From IMG/VR virus record IMGVR_UViG_3300047157_000197, positions 124,001-188,000 of that record: 64,000 bases of DNA. One strand, written 5' to 3'. The translations under genes and the position numbers were made by a program. Position 1 is the first letter of the stretch. Each line of letters begins with the position of its first letter. Origin of the DNA: a virus. Of this stretch, positions 20,314-28,838 are shown piece by piece. The notes beneath the pieces are model-generated. The model worked only from the letters and a program-made list of their open reading frames with translations, searched no databases and was not told where the DNA came from.

Positions 20314-22032
20314 ATGGCACAAGTATTAAAGCTAAAAAGAACATCGGTTGAAGGAAGAAAACCTACTACATCTAATTTAGAGTTAGGTGAGTTGGCAATA
20401 AACACATACGATGGAAAGATTTACTTTGAAAAAGATAATGGAACTCCTTCCATTAGAGAAATAGCCACAGAAGATACTTACCACTTTTACACAACTTCAC
20501 TAGATTCAAGATATGTTAACCTCACAGGTAATGAAACCATAGCAGGTAACAAAACATTTTCAAACAACATAACGATTGTAGGAAACCTCTCAGTAGAGGG
20601 AACTACAACTACAATTGATTCAACTACTGTTAACATAGGAGATAATACCTTAGAACTCAACTATGGTGGTTCTCAAACAACAGGAGGTATCTTAGTAAAG
20701 GATGCAACTGGTAGTTCAACTGTAAGTGGTTCTTTATTATGGGATTCTTCAAATGATTTTTGGAAATTAGGAAAATTAGGTTCTGAATCAGAAGTAATTA
20801 CCGTTTCTAATATTGTAACTAACTTACCGACTGGAACTGTTAGTGGTTCTTCACAAATATCACTTAGTGGATTCAATACTTCACAATTATCTGAAAATAC
20901 AAACCTTTATTATACAGATGCAAGAGTAAAAACTAAATTAGATGCCGATAGTGTTATAAGTGGTAGTAATTTAGATGGAATGACCGTAAGTGGTTCATTT
21001 AGTGGTTCTTTTCAAGGTGATGGTTCTAATTTAACAGGAATTACAGTAGAACAAGCAGCAACAGTAACCGATACTTTTACAAATGTATCTTCTAAAGTAG
21101 TAACTCACAACTTTGGTACTAAAAATGTAATTGTAACTGTATATGATGAAAATGATGGGTATTTTATACCAAATTCAATTGTAACAACAAATGATAATCA
21201 AGTAACTGTAACATTTGCATCAACTGAAAGTGGTAGAGTAGTAGTTGCAAAAGGTGGACACGTTGTACAAGGTGTTGCATCAGATGCAAACTTATTAGAT
21301 GGAGAAGATGGAACTTATTACTTAGATTATGGTAATTTTACAAATATTCCAAGTGGAATCGTTAGTGGTTCATCTCAGACAGTAGCTCATTTAGTAAATC
21401 AAGATGTAAATTTAGGTACAGGTGATTTAACAGCAACAACAGGTTCTTTTGATGTAATCGATTTAGATAGATTATCACTAACTTCAACACAAACAACAGT
21501 ACCACCATTACAGCTTACTGCTAATTCACTTCAAGATGGAGTAGGTGCATTACGAATAGATGGTTCTCAAGCAGATATATTCCTTAACCCTTCCACCGCT
21601 ACCCATACTACTGTAACTTTTGCAGTAAATAATGACCAAAGGTTAGCATTTGGTATGGATAATAATAGTGATTTTTATATCACTCGAAGAACTGGTGGAA
21701 CTTGGTATGATGATACATTAGTTTTAGATAGAGATACCGGTGAAGTTACTTTAGGATATGATTTAACTGTAAATGGAAACATAAATGCTACAAATGGTAT
21801 CGTTAGTGGTTCAGCACAAATAACAAATTTAACAACTCACAAAGAAACAGTTAGTGGAGCATCTTCTTATGATGTAGACCATAACTTAGGTGAACAATAT
21901 CCAATTGTTCAAGCATGGAATACTGCAACTTCAAAACAAGAATTACCTAATTCTATAACAACAAATTCAGTAAATCAAGTAACTGTTGATTTTTCTACAA
22001 CTTTTGCAGGAATTATAATCGTAAAAAAATAA
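20314..22032 (+). CDS. Tail-fibre protein with two copies of a C-terminal beta domain
   Basis: This 572-residue protein starts with MAQVLKLKRT, KPTTSNLELGELAIN and DGKIYFEK, an N-terminal domain shared with 15579. A shaft segment follows (INVGN-like GNLSVEGTTTTIDSTTVNIGDN, also seen in the 7242 gene), with SGSSQ units. Two copies of a beta-rich domain (VTHNFGTKNVIVTVYD...VVVAKGGHV at about 248-318; VDHNLGEQYPIVQAWN...GIIIVKK at about 509-572) end the protein. Related domains close many phage fibre proteins. Only three bases separate it from the glycosyltransferase-like gene, so the two are probably co-transcribed. Confidence 0.85.
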   Translation: MAQVLKLKRTSVEGRKPTTSNLELGELAINTYDGKIYFEKDNGTPSIREIATEDTYHFYTTSLDSRYVNLTGNETIAGNKTFSNNITIVGNLSVEGTTTTIDSTTVNIGDNTLELNYGGSQTTGGILVKDATGSSTVSGSLLWDSSNDFWKLGKLGSESEVITVSNIVTNLPTGTVSGSSQISLSGFNTSQLSENTNLYYTDARVKTKLDADSVISGSNLDGMTVSGSFSGSFQGDGSNLTGITVEQAATVTDTFTNVSSKVVTHNFGTKNVIVTVYDENDGYFIPNSIVTTNDNQVTVTFASTESGRVVVAKGGHVVQGVASDANLLDGEDGTYYLDYGNFTNIPSGIVSGSSQTVAHLVNQDVNLGTGDLTATTGSFDVIDLDRLSLTSTQTTVPPLQLTANSLQDGVGALRIDGSQADIFLNPSTATHTTVTFAVNNDQRLAFGMDNNSDFYITRRTGGTWYDDTLVLDRDTGEVTLGYDLTVNGNINATNGIVSGSAQITNLTTHKETVSGASSYDVDHNLGEQYPIVQAWNTATSKQELPNSITTNSVNQVTVDFSTTFAGIIIVKK

Positions 22033-22035
22033 AAT

Positions 22036-23031
22036 ATGTATGATGTGTATTATACTACTGGTGGTGGCCCTTGGGTAAATGCTGGTACTGATACTTGGGT
22101 TAATTTATGGATGGAATTGATTGCTCCTAAATTAGATGTAAAACCTATTCTTCTTTTACACAGAAACAAACCAAAAGGACATAAAGATTATGAATTTCCT
22201 ATTGAAGCACATTGGCATGGAGATAATATAGAAAAGTTTGAGGAACTATGTAAAGGAGCAAGGAGAATCAATATATTACATGGTCATTATACTCCAATGA
22301 AAGTGATAGAAGAAAATAAACATAAAATTCATTCGAATATTTTACATAATTCAGTAGACCATATAATAAAAACACAATTTGGAACAGATGCTTCATTTAT
22401 ACAACATCCTTATATGGATTCGGTGTGGGAAATTGATATTAACAAAATTGCAACACATTCTATTTGGGTTGGTGTATATGATATTTTAATAAAAAACAAA
22501 AATATACCTAATTTTTACGAATTTAAACATAATTTAAAATTATCCGAATCAAATAAAATTGGATTTACTGCTAGAAGTGAGGGTAGAAAGAATCCACGAT
22601 ATTTAGATGGATTACCATCGTTGTTATTTACAGATTCAAAAGCTTTTAATGTATTATGGAAAGGTGGTATGAAAATGGATACTTCTAAAATAAAAGTGTA
22701 TCACTACAAACCTAATTTCAAAAATGTTTTTTATAATATGAATTGGGGAATATCACATTCATGTTTTACACACGAACCATTTGGTTATTCTATATTTGAA
22801 GCAGTAGATTATGGTAAATTACCAATATTACATACATCTTGGTGTAAAGATTTAAATTATCCATATAGAGCTTCATCTAAAAAAGAATTTAATCATATTT
22901 ATATGAGGTTAAGTAAAACTACATATTCAGAAAAAAATAAATGGTTTGACTTATTAAAAAAGTATATGATTGAAAATTATACTAATAAAGATAGGTGGAT
23001 TAATCAATTACTTAATATTTATAATATATAG
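22036..23031 (+). CDS. GT-B (GT4-like) glycosyltransferase
   Basis: The 331-residue protein shows no fibre repeats. The C-terminal half has HEPFGYSIFEAVDYGKLPIL (about residues 249-268), matching the E-x7-E nucleotide-sugar site of GT4-type enzymes (usually EGFGxxxxEAMAxGxPV). Upstream, KIGFTARSEGRKNPRYLDGLP is consistent with the start of the second Rossmann domain. The N-terminus (TGGGPWVNAGTDTWVNLW) is glycine-rich, as in acceptor domains. Its place directly behind a fibre gene and before the Hint protein suggests that it glycosylates virion fibres. An alternative is modification of host surface glycans. The substrate cannot be read from the sequence. Confidence 0.7.
   Translation: MYDVYYTTGGGPWVNAGTDTWVNLWMELIAPKLDVKPILLLHRNKPKGHKDYEFPIEAHWHGDNIEKFEELCKGARRINILHGHYTPMKVIEENKHKIHSNILHNSVDHIIKTQFGTDASFIQHPYMDSVWEIDINKIATHSIWVGVYDILIKNKNIPNFYEFKHNLKLSESNKIGFTARSEGRKNPRYLDGLPSLLFTDSKAFNVLWKGGMKMDTSKIKVYHYKPNFKNVFYNMNWGISHSCFTHEPFGYSIFEAVDYGKLPILHTSWCKDLNYPYRASSKKEFNHIYMRLSKTTYSEKNKWFDLLKKYMIENYTNKDRWINQLLNIYNI
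23016..23023 (+). promoter_or_regulatory. TATTTATA motif inside end of glycosyltransferase gene
   Basis: The motif overlaps the last codons of the preceding gene and lies 20 bases before the ATG at 23044. The spacing fits the other copies, so it may start transcription of the Hint-domain gene. Confidence 0.4.
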
Positions 23032-23043
23032 GGAAAAGTATAT

Positions 23044-24363
23044 ATGGCAATTTCAGCAGGAGAAACACTCAGTTTAAATAATTTAGCAGGAGCAACTGGT
23101 AATACACAAGGTGCAAATGTATCATTAGGTACAATTAAAGGTTCACCTGTAGCGGGTGATAATATTACATTATCTTCATATGGTGTAGATGCAATAGGTT
23201 CTTTGACGGGATATACTTATGCTGTTGAATCTACAAACGAAACTTACACATTAGGATTTACAGGCGAGGGTGCCAAGTTTAGTTCACAGATAAAAACAAA
23301 TTCAGATAATTTTACATGGGCAGTAACCCCAGCATATAATATGAATACAGATTCTGCAGGATATTTAAGTATTGCTTCAAATTCAGATTATACTGGTGTA
23401 ATTACAGTTGGTTCTATGAATCCACAAGGTGTTGGTTCACAAACAACTTTAGCTGGAAATGTATCACATACATTATCGGTAACATTTGCTGATGGATTCA
23501 ATACCCATGCTACAAATTATAATAGTGCAAGAACTAAAACTGTTTATTCAGTAGATTCTTATGATGGAAATTCAACCGCATTATGTTTAGTTATTGATTC
23601 ACCCGTAACACTTGCAGATGGTTCAATTGTAGAAGTTGGTGATTTAGAAGAAGGAGATGAACTAAGAGGATTTTCTATTGGTGGTTTAGGAACTGATGAA
23701 GCTGGTTTTTTAGATTGGGATACTGATTCATTATCAACAACAGCACAAAATGTAACTGTTGAAAATTTAGTATATTCGTTTTCTAATAGACATTATGATA
23801 TAAATGATGGTGAAATAAAAGCAACATCAGAACACCCTATGTTAGTTAAAGATGCATCAGATGGTAATTATAGATTTAAAGAAATGTTCAATATATCAAC
23901 TGATGATAAATTAATAAAAGAAATTGATAGTGTTATTACTGAAGTAGATATTACTTCAATTGAAATAGTTAGTCAAACTAATGAAATTGTTTCAATTGAT
24001 GTTGAAACAAATGATACATATTTAGTTAATGGATATATAACACACAACAAAGGTGGAAATTCACATACCGATGAAACAGCAGGTAGTGCACCAACTTCAT
24101 TAGCATGGACAAATGGTACATTAACTCTTTCATGGAGTGGTGATGGTACAAATGATGTATTTGATGTACAAATAGATAATAATTCAGATTTTAGTTCACC
24201 TCTTATAGATGAAACACAATGGTCTGAAACAACAGTAGTAACAACTACTGATGGTGGAGATTTCGATATTGGAACTGGTACAAGATATGCAAGAGTAAGA
24301 CAATATGGAACAAATGGATTATTAAGTGATTATAGTTCAACGTTAACATTTACTGTATCATAA
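23044..24363 (+). CDS. Virion-like protein with internal Hint (bacterial intein-like) domain and FN3-like end
   Basis: This 439-residue protein has three parts. Residues 1-180 are beta-rich and fibre-like (GETLSLNNLAGATGNTQGANVSLGTIKG). A Hint domain runs from Cys181 to Asn335: CLVIDSPVTLADGSIVEVGD (block A), TSEHPMLV (block B), IVSIDVETNDTYLVNGYITH then N335 (blocks F/G). There is no homing-endonuclease insert. Residue 336 is Lys, not Cys/Ser/Thr, so normal splicing is unlikely and cleavage or a bacterial-intein-like reaction is expected. Residues ~347-439 look like a fibronectin type III domain (PTSLAWTNGTLTLSW). It precedes the tail genes and is probably a virion surface protein that processes itself. 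Confidence 0.8.
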   Translation: MAISAGETLSLNNLAGATGNTQGANVSLGTIKGSPVAGDNITLSSYGVDAIGSLTGYTYAVESTNETYTLGFTGEGAKFSSQIKTNSDNFTWAVTPAYNMNTDSAGYLSIASNSDYTGVITVGSMNPQGVGSQTTLAGNVSHTLSVTFADGFNTHATNYNSARTKTVYSVDSYDGNSTALCLVIDSPVTLADGSIVEVGDLEEGDELRGFSIGGLGTDEAGFLDWDTDSLSTTAQNVTVENLVYSFSNRHYDINDGEIKATSEHPMLVKDASDGNYRFKEMFNISTDDKLIKEIDSVITEVDITSIEIVSQTNEIVSIDVETNDTYLVNGYITHNKGGNSHTDETAGSAPTSLAWTNGTLTLSWSGDGTNDVFDVQIDNNSDFSSPLIDETQWSETTVVTTTDGGDFDIGTGTRYARVRQYGTNGLLSDYSSTLTFTVS

Positions 24364-24388
24364 AAATATCGTTTTGAAAAAAACTATA

Positions 24389-24396
24389 TATTTATA
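24389..24396 (+). promoter_or_regulatory. TATTTATA motif, candidate late promoter
   Basis: TATATTTATA stands 34 bases before the ATG at 24431 in a 67-base gap. It matches the motif before the tube and baseplate genes. Confidence 0.5.
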
Positions 24397-24430
24397 TATA
24401 TAAACAAAAAGTTAACTAAAATATATCAAA

Positions 24431-24736
24431 ATGGCGGAAGCAATTAAGTTTACAGAAGAAGAAGTTTCACAATTAAATCAATTAAGACAAGATGTAGCTG
24501 AAACTTTTACAAAACTTGGACAACTTCAAATCGAAAAGAAGAGAAGAATCGAAGAAGTTACTAAAGTTGAAGATGAATTATTACAAAAACATTCAAATTT
24601 GGTTCAACAAGAACAAGAGATTTTCAAAGGTTTAAATGATAAATATGGTGATGGAAATTACGACCCTACATCAAATACATTTATACCAAGCGAAACTAAA
24701 GAAGAAAAATCTATATCTAAAGAAAGTAAAAAATAA
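24431..24736 (+). CDS. Small coiled-coil protein upstream of the sheath gene
   Basis: This 101-residue protein has a continuous helical heptad pattern at about residues 8-70 (EEEVSQLNQLRQDVAETF, QIEKKRRIEEVTKVEDELL). The tail NDKYGDGNYDPTSNTFIP leads to a charged C-terminus. Small proteins of this design (long helix, KYG-G-DP-TG-F-P end) recur near structural genes of marine T4-like phages, as I recall; the function is not established. It could be a chaperone or minor virion component. It is separated from the sheath gene by 72 bases that hold two weak hairpins (24736-24751 and 24755-24774). Confidence 0.6.
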   Translation: MAEAIKFTEEEVSQLNQLRQDVAETFTKLGQLQIEKKRRIEEVTKVEDELLQKHSNLVQQEQEIFKGLNDKYGDGNYDPTSNTFIPSETKEEKSISKESKK

Positions 24737-24808
24737 TCTTTAGGAAAAGATGTTAATACTTATATAAGAGTATTATTATACAAAAAACATAACAAGGAGT
24801 AATAAAAA

Positions 24809-27160
24809 ATGGCAGAAAAAATTGTATCACCTGGGGTATTTACGAGAGAAAACGACCTTTCTTTCTTATCACAAGGGATTGGTGAAATAGGAGCAGCAAT
24901 AATTGGACCTTTCCATAAAGGACCTGCTTTTGTACCAACCGTTGTTAATACACAATCGGAATTTGAAGAAATATTCGGTACACCTGATGGTTCTTACTAT
25001 ACAGGATATACCGTACAAAACTACCTTAGAGAAGCAGGAACAGTAACTATTGTTCGTGTTGGTCATCAAGGTGGATATTCACAAGCTAAACCAATAGGAA
25101 TTGAAATAAGTGGTTCATCATCAGAAGGTGGAAGAAAATTAATCGGTGTTTTAAACGCAACACACAAGGGTTCTTTAACCGTTGGATTTCCTTCATGTTC
25201 TATTGATTCTACTGCAGGAGAATCCGTATTCAGTATTAGTGGTTCTAATATAGCAGCAGTATCAGCATCTGTACTACCAAGTGCAGGAAATGATATATCA
25301 GACGTATTTGGAAGTAACCCAAGAGGTTCTAAAAAAGCGTATGGAGCTCATTATTTTGAAAAAGCTGCAACTGATTTTACTGATTGGTTTCAAAGTGGTT
25401 CTCAAGTATTACACAGAGAATTAGCTACACAAGATTTTACACAAGATATTCAACATGCTTCTACTCCTTATATACAATCACAATTGATTTCAGGAGAAAG
25501 ACATGATTTATTTAGATTCCATACTTTAGGTGATGGTTCTAATTATAATAAAGAATACAAAATTGGTATCTTTAATGTAAAAGCTGCTGGTGCATCAAAT
25601 GCAACTGATTATGCAACTTTTTCAATTTCAATTAGAAAATATAGTGATACTAATAAAAGAACTAATGTACTTGAAACGTTTAGTAATGTAAACTTAGACC
25701 CTGCATCACCAAATTATATCAAGAAAAGAATTGGTGATAGAAATGTAACTATTGATGCTAATGGAAAACAATCTGAAAATGGTGATTATCCAAACTACTC
25801 GAAATTTGTTAGAGTAGAGTGTTCAGAAGAAGGTTCATTCCCAATTACTGCAGCACCATTTGGACATGGAGCATATACAAATCCAATATATCATGGAACG
25901 GATGAATCATTAATTCCATCGGTAATATTTTCAACAGGTTCGGAAAATAACAATTCTTCCAAATCAGCTGAGTATAGTGGTATTGATTTAGAATCTGCAG
26001 TTGTTAAAATTGACAACAGTAATTACTTATCTCCAATACCTGCTTCGGCAACAGTTGGTGGAAATACTGCTTTCTCATTCGATGCAGCATTTACTGCAAT
26101 CGTAACTGGTTCTGTTGGAACTAAAAACTTTGCATATACATTATCAACATCTGATACTCCTGCAATTATTAACAAAAGACAGTTTATCGTAGGATTCCAA
26201 AGTGGATTCGATGGTATATCACCAACAATCAAATCAGCTAAATATGGTGATTCTGATTGGGGTGCTGGAAACTCACAAGGATTTGATTTATCAACTTCAA
26301 CCGCTAATGGTTCAGTTGCGTATGTAAAAGCAATAAACTCAGTATCTAATCCAGATGATTTCGATATTAACTTAGTATCTGCACCAGGTGTAGTTAGAAG
26401 ATTACATTCTTATGTATTTGATAAAGTAGTTGATATGGTAGAAGCAAGAGAAGATGCATTCTTTATTGGTGATGCTAATGACGGTGGAGATACTATCGCT
26501 GAAGCAATTACACAAGGTGAAGCGGTTGATTCTAACTATGTAGGTACATACTACCCATGGGTTAAAACAATCGACAGAAACACTAATAAATTAACTGCAG
26601 TTCCACCATCAGTATTGATGCCAGGAATATATGCAGCAAATGATGCTATCGCAGCAGAATGGTTTGCACCTGCAGGTTTAAACAGAGGTGGTATCGTAGG
26701 AGCTGTTTCTGTATTAAATAGATTGACACATGCTGAAAGAGATTCTTTATATGAAGGTAAAATTAATCCAATCGCTCAATTCCCAGGAGAGGGTATTGTT
26801 GCTTTCGGACAAAAAACTTTACAAGATAAAGCATCAGCACTTGATAGAATTAACGTAAGAAGATTAATGATTAAAGTTAAGAAGTATATCGCTTCAACTT
26901 CAAGATACTTAGTATTCGAACAAAATACTTCACAAACAAGAAGTAGATTCTTAAATACTGTGAATCCTTATTTAGAAGGAATACAACAAAGACAAGGATT
27001 GTATGCTTTTAGAGTAGTGATGGACGAAAGTAATAACACACCAGATGTTATCGACAGAAATATATTGGCTGGACAGATTTTCTTACAACCAACAAAAACT
27101 GCTGAATTTATCGTGTTAGACTTTAACATATTACCGACTGGAGCATCATTCTCGGCATAA
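24809..27160 (+). CDS. Contractile tail sheath protein (gp18-like)
   Basis: This 783-residue protein has hallmarks of the T4 gp18 family. The N-terminal SPGVFTRENDLSF is followed by IGPFHKGPAFVPTVVNT, a FEEIFGTP element, and TGYTVQNYLREAGTVTIVRV. The C-terminal domain has PPSVLMPGIYAANDAIAAEW, AGLNRGGI, LNRLTHAERDSLYEGKINPI and RRLMIKVKKYIASTSRYLVF. It ends with QGLYAFRVVMDESNNTPDVID and LQPTKTAEFIVLDFNI. These match the conserved C-terminal sheath core that packs on the tube. The sheath contracts to drive the tube through the envelope. The spacer with GGAGTAATAAAAA before the ATG supports the chosen start. The tube gene follows, as in T4-like phages. Confidence 0.96.
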   Translation: MAEKIVSPGVFTRENDLSFLSQGIGEIGAAIIGPFHKGPAFVPTVVNTQSEFEEIFGTPDGSYYTGYTVQNYLREAGTVTIVRVGHQGGYSQAKPIGIEISGSSSEGGRKLIGVLNATHKGSLTVGFPSCSIDSTAGESVFSISGSNIAAVSASVLPSAGNDISDVFGSNPRGSKKAYGAHYFEKAATDFTDWFQSGSQVLHRELATQDFTQDIQHASTPYIQSQLISGERHDLFRFHTLGDGSNYNKEYKIGIFNVKAAGASNATDYATFSISIRKYSDTNKRTNVLETFSNVNLDPASPNYIKKRIGDRNVTIDANGKQSENGDYPNYSKFVRVECSEEGSFPITAAPFGHGAYTNPIYHGTDESLIPSVIFSTGSENNNSSKSAEYSGIDLESAVVKIDNSNYLSPIPASATVGGNTAFSFDAAFTAIVTGSVGTKNFAYTLSTSDTPAIINKRQFIVGFQSGFDGISPTIKSAKYGDSDWGAGNSQGFDLSTSTANGSVAYVKAINSVSNPDDFDINLVSAPGVVRRLHSYVFDKVVDMVEAREDAFFIGDANDGGDTIAEAITQGEAVDSNYVGTYYPWVKTIDRNTNKLTAVPPSVLMPGIYAANDAIAAEWFAPAGLNRGGIVGAVSVLNRLTHAERDSLYEGKINPIAQFPGEGIVAFGQKTLQDKASALDRINVRRLMIKVKKYIASTSRYLVFEQNTSQTRSRFLNTVNPYLEGIQQRQGLYAFRVVMDESNNTPDVIDRNILAGQIFLQPTKTAEFIVLDFNILPTGASFSA

Positions 27161-27184
27161 TTAATTAAAAATAAAAAAGAACTA

Positions 27185-27192
27185 TATTTATA
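27185..27192 (+). promoter_or_regulatory. TATTTATA motif, candidate late promoter for tube gene
   Basis: TATATTTATA is placed 26 bases before the tube ATG in the 58-base sheath-tube gap. It would allow separate high-level transcription of the tube gene, which ends in its own terminator at 27741. Confidence 0.55.
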
Positions 27193-27218
27193 GTAGAATA
27201 TAATTAGGAGAAAACAAA

Positions 27219-27710
27219 ATGGCAGAAGTATTAGAATTTAACGATATGTTTTATACCAACTTCGAACCGAAGATGAAGAATAGATTCATCATGGAAATCG
27301 ATGGTATCCCTTCATATCTTATAAAAACAGCAAATAGACCTTCAATTCAGTTTGAAACTATTACCTTAGACCACATTAACGTTAAAAGAAAACTTAAAGG
27401 AAAAGGTGAATGGCAAGATATAGAGATTACTCTATATGACCCAATCGTTCCTTCAGGTGCTCAAGCAGTAATGGAATGGGTGAGAACATCTCACGAATCT
27501 ATTACAGGTAGAGATGGATATGCAGATTTCTATAAGAAAGATATCCAATGTTACCTATTAGGACCAGTTGGTGATAAAATTGAACAATGGACTATGAAAG
27601 GTGCATTTATCAATAATGCAGTGTTTAATGATTTAGATTGGTCAAACGCGACTGATCCTGTTGAAATTACTTTAACACTATCTTATGATTATGCAATATT
27701 AGAATATTAA
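27219..27710 (+). CDS. Tail tube protein (gp19-like)
   Basis: This 163-residue protein has the usual length and pattern of the T4 gp19 family: KNRFIMEIDGIPSYLIKTANRPSI, ITLDHINVKRKLKGKGEWQDIEITLYDPI, GAQAVMEWVRTSHES, YADFYKKDIQCYLLGPVG and a C-terminal DPVEITLTLSYDYAILEY. It polymerises as hexameric rings inside the sheath. It follows the sheath gene and has its own promoter-like motif and terminator. This is consistent with the high copy number needed for a tail tube. Confidence 0.96.
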   Translation: MAEVLEFNDMFYTNFEPKMKNRFIMEIDGIPSYLIKTANRPSIQFETITLDHINVKRKLKGKGEWQDIEITLYDPIVPSGAQAVMEWVRTSHESITGRDGYADFYKKDIQCYLLGPVGDKIEQWTMKGAFINNAVFNDLDWSNATDPVEITLTLSYDYAILEY

Positions 27711-27740
27711 TACTCCCAAAATATATTTTTATAAAGAAAA

Positions 27741-27767
27741 AAGTTCTCTTAGTGAGAACTTTTTTTG
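27741..27767 (+). terminator. Rho-independent terminator after tail tube gene
   Basis: AAGTTCTC (27741-27748), loop TTAGT, GAGAACTT (27754-27761), then a T-run to 27767. It is a clear intrinsic terminator 30 bases after the tube stop. Confidence 0.95.
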
Positions 27768-27800
27768 TGTCTTTATTTTTCTAATTTTTTAAAAGTTATA

Positions 27801-27808
27801 TATTTATA
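27801..27808 (+). promoter_or_regulatory. TATTTATA motif, candidate late promoter for baseplate operon
   Basis: TATATTTATA lies between the tube terminator and the ATG at 27832 (23 bases). A terminator followed at once by this motif argues strongly that it is a promoter. Confidence 0.6.
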
Positions 27809-27831
27809 TACAAACAAATAAATTAAATGTT

Positions 27832-28599
27832 ATGGCAAATTATGAATTTCCAACTGAAATTATAGACCTTCCATCAAAAGGTAAGGTTTACTCACCAGAA
27901 AACCCATTATCAAAGGGTACGGTGGAGATTAAGTATATGACTGCTCGTGAAGAGGATATACTTGCTTCCCAAAATTTGATAAGGAAGGGGGTGGTGCTCG
28001 ATAAACTCTTTGAATCTGTTGTAGTAGAAGAAGGTGTAAATATTGACGATATTTTAATCGGTGATAAAAACGCAATTCTCTTAGCAACCCGTATTTTAGG
28101 ATATGGTAAAGATTATCAAGTAGATATAACCGACCCATTCTCAGGCGAACAACAAAAAACAAATATTGATTTAGCTAAAATACAAATCAAAGAAATAGAT
28201 AGTACTCTTTTAAATTCAAATAACAAATATGAATTTGAATTACCAATTGCAAAGAAAAAGATAGTCTTTAAACTATTATCACATAAAGATGAAAAAGATA
28301 TTAATGCTGAAATACAAGCACTTAATAGATTAAGTAAAGATAAAGATGGCGTAAGTAGTGAAATAAGTACTCGTTTAAGATATATGATAGAAGAGATTGA
28401 GGGTAACAATGATAGAGGATTCATTAATAACTTTGTTAAGAATAATTTATTAGCAAGAGATTCAAGAGTATTAAGAAACTATATACAACAAATTAGTCCA
28501 GATTTAGAATTAAAATTTGATTTTACTTCAGATTTAACAGGAGAGAAGGAGGCTCTTGATATACCATTAGGTGCCGGGTTTTTTTACCCTTCCGAATGA
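27832..28599 (+). CDS. T4-type baseplate protein (gp26-like family)
   Basis: This 255-residue protein opens with FPTEIIDLPSKGKVYSPENPLSKGTVEIKYMTAREEDILASQNLIRKGVVLDKLFES, the pattern of the T4 baseplate family that includes the hub-assembly protein gp26 (LPSKG-Y-NPL-G-I-YMTA-EE). Later elements are IGDKNAILLATRILGYGKDY and NNFVKNNLLARDSRVLRNYIQQISPD. It lies between tube and tape-measure genes, as expected for a tail-assembly factor. The last 29 bases overlap the small frame at 28571 in the +1 frame across a run of seven T, discussed as a possible recoding site. Confidence 0.85.
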   Translation: MANYEFPTEIIDLPSKGKVYSPENPLSKGTVEIKYMTAREEDILASQNLIRKGVVLDKLFESVVVEEGVNIDDILIGDKNAILLATRILGYGKDYQVDITDPFSGEQQKTNIDLAKIQIKEIDSTLLNSNNKYEFELPIAKKKIVFKLLSHKDEKDINAEIQALNRLSKDKDGVSSEISTRLRYMIEEIEGNNDRGFINNFVKNNLLARDSRVLRNYIQQISPDLELKFDFTSDLTGEKEALDIPLGAGFFYPSE

Positions 28600-28807
28600 T
28601 TATAGTCTCCAACTACATAATCAAATTTGGGAAATGGTTAACTTCGGTAATGGATTTACTTGGGCAGAGGTTTATACAATGCCTATTCATTGGAGAAGAT
28701 TCTATTTCAAAAAACTAGTAGATAGTAAAGCAAAAGAAAAAGCAGAATACGATAAAAGTAGTAAAAAGAGTGGTTCTAAAGGACCAAATGTAAGAGTGAG
28801 GAAATAA
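28571..28807 (+). CDS. Small overlapping tail-assembly frame (possible +1 frameshift product)
   Basis: This 78-codon frame is open from GTG 28571, overlapping the end of the gp26-like gene. Convincing sequence begins around NDYSLQLHNQIWEMVNFGNGFTWAEVYTMPIHWRRFYFKKL, just past the upstream stop (28597-28599). The overlap holds GGGTTTTTTTACCC, and SD-like GAAGGAGG lies about 20 bases before. Either the GTG is a weak start by translational coupling, or a +1 shift (on TTT or at the UGA) fuses it to the baseplate protein, as tail-assembly chaperones do by frameshift in many phages. The highly charged C-terminus ends in KGPNVRVRK. The stop codon falls at the base of the terminator loop. Confidence 0.7.
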   Translation: MPGFFTLPNDYSLQLHNQIWEMVNFGNGFTWAEVYTMPIHWRRFYFKKLVDSKAKEKAEYDKSSKKSGSKGPNVRVRK

Positions 28808-28824
28808 TTCCTCACTTTTTTTTT
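28795..28824 (+). terminator. Rho-independent terminator overlapping a stop codon
   Basis: AGTGAGGAA (28795-28803), loop ATAA, TTCCTCACT (28808-28816), then T to 28824. The TAA stop at 28805-28807 lies within the loop, so the ribosome finishing the small frame would cover the hairpin. Confidence 0.93.
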
Positions 28825-28830
28825 ACCCTA

Positions 28831-28838
28831 TATTTATA
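28831..28838 (+). promoter_or_regulatory. TATTTATA motif, candidate late promoter for tape-measure operon
   Basis: TATATTTATA follows the terminator by six bases and lies 27 bases before the ATG at 28866. It repeats the terminator-then-motif arrangement seen at 27741-27808. Confidence 0.6.

Noticed and set aside
1-22032. CRISPR-like array from repeated AGTGGTTCATCTCAA-type sequence
   Set aside because: The repeats are in frame in fibre genes (SGSSQ units), are not evenly spaced and there are no unique spacers.
3352-22032. Diversity-generating retroelement with variable fibre repeats
   Set aside because: No reverse transcriptase or template repeat is present in the window; Mtd-like N-termini alone do not support it.
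23044-24363. Full intein with homing endonuclease
   Set aside because: No LAGLIDADG or HNH motif lies between the Hint halves, and the +1 residue is Lys.
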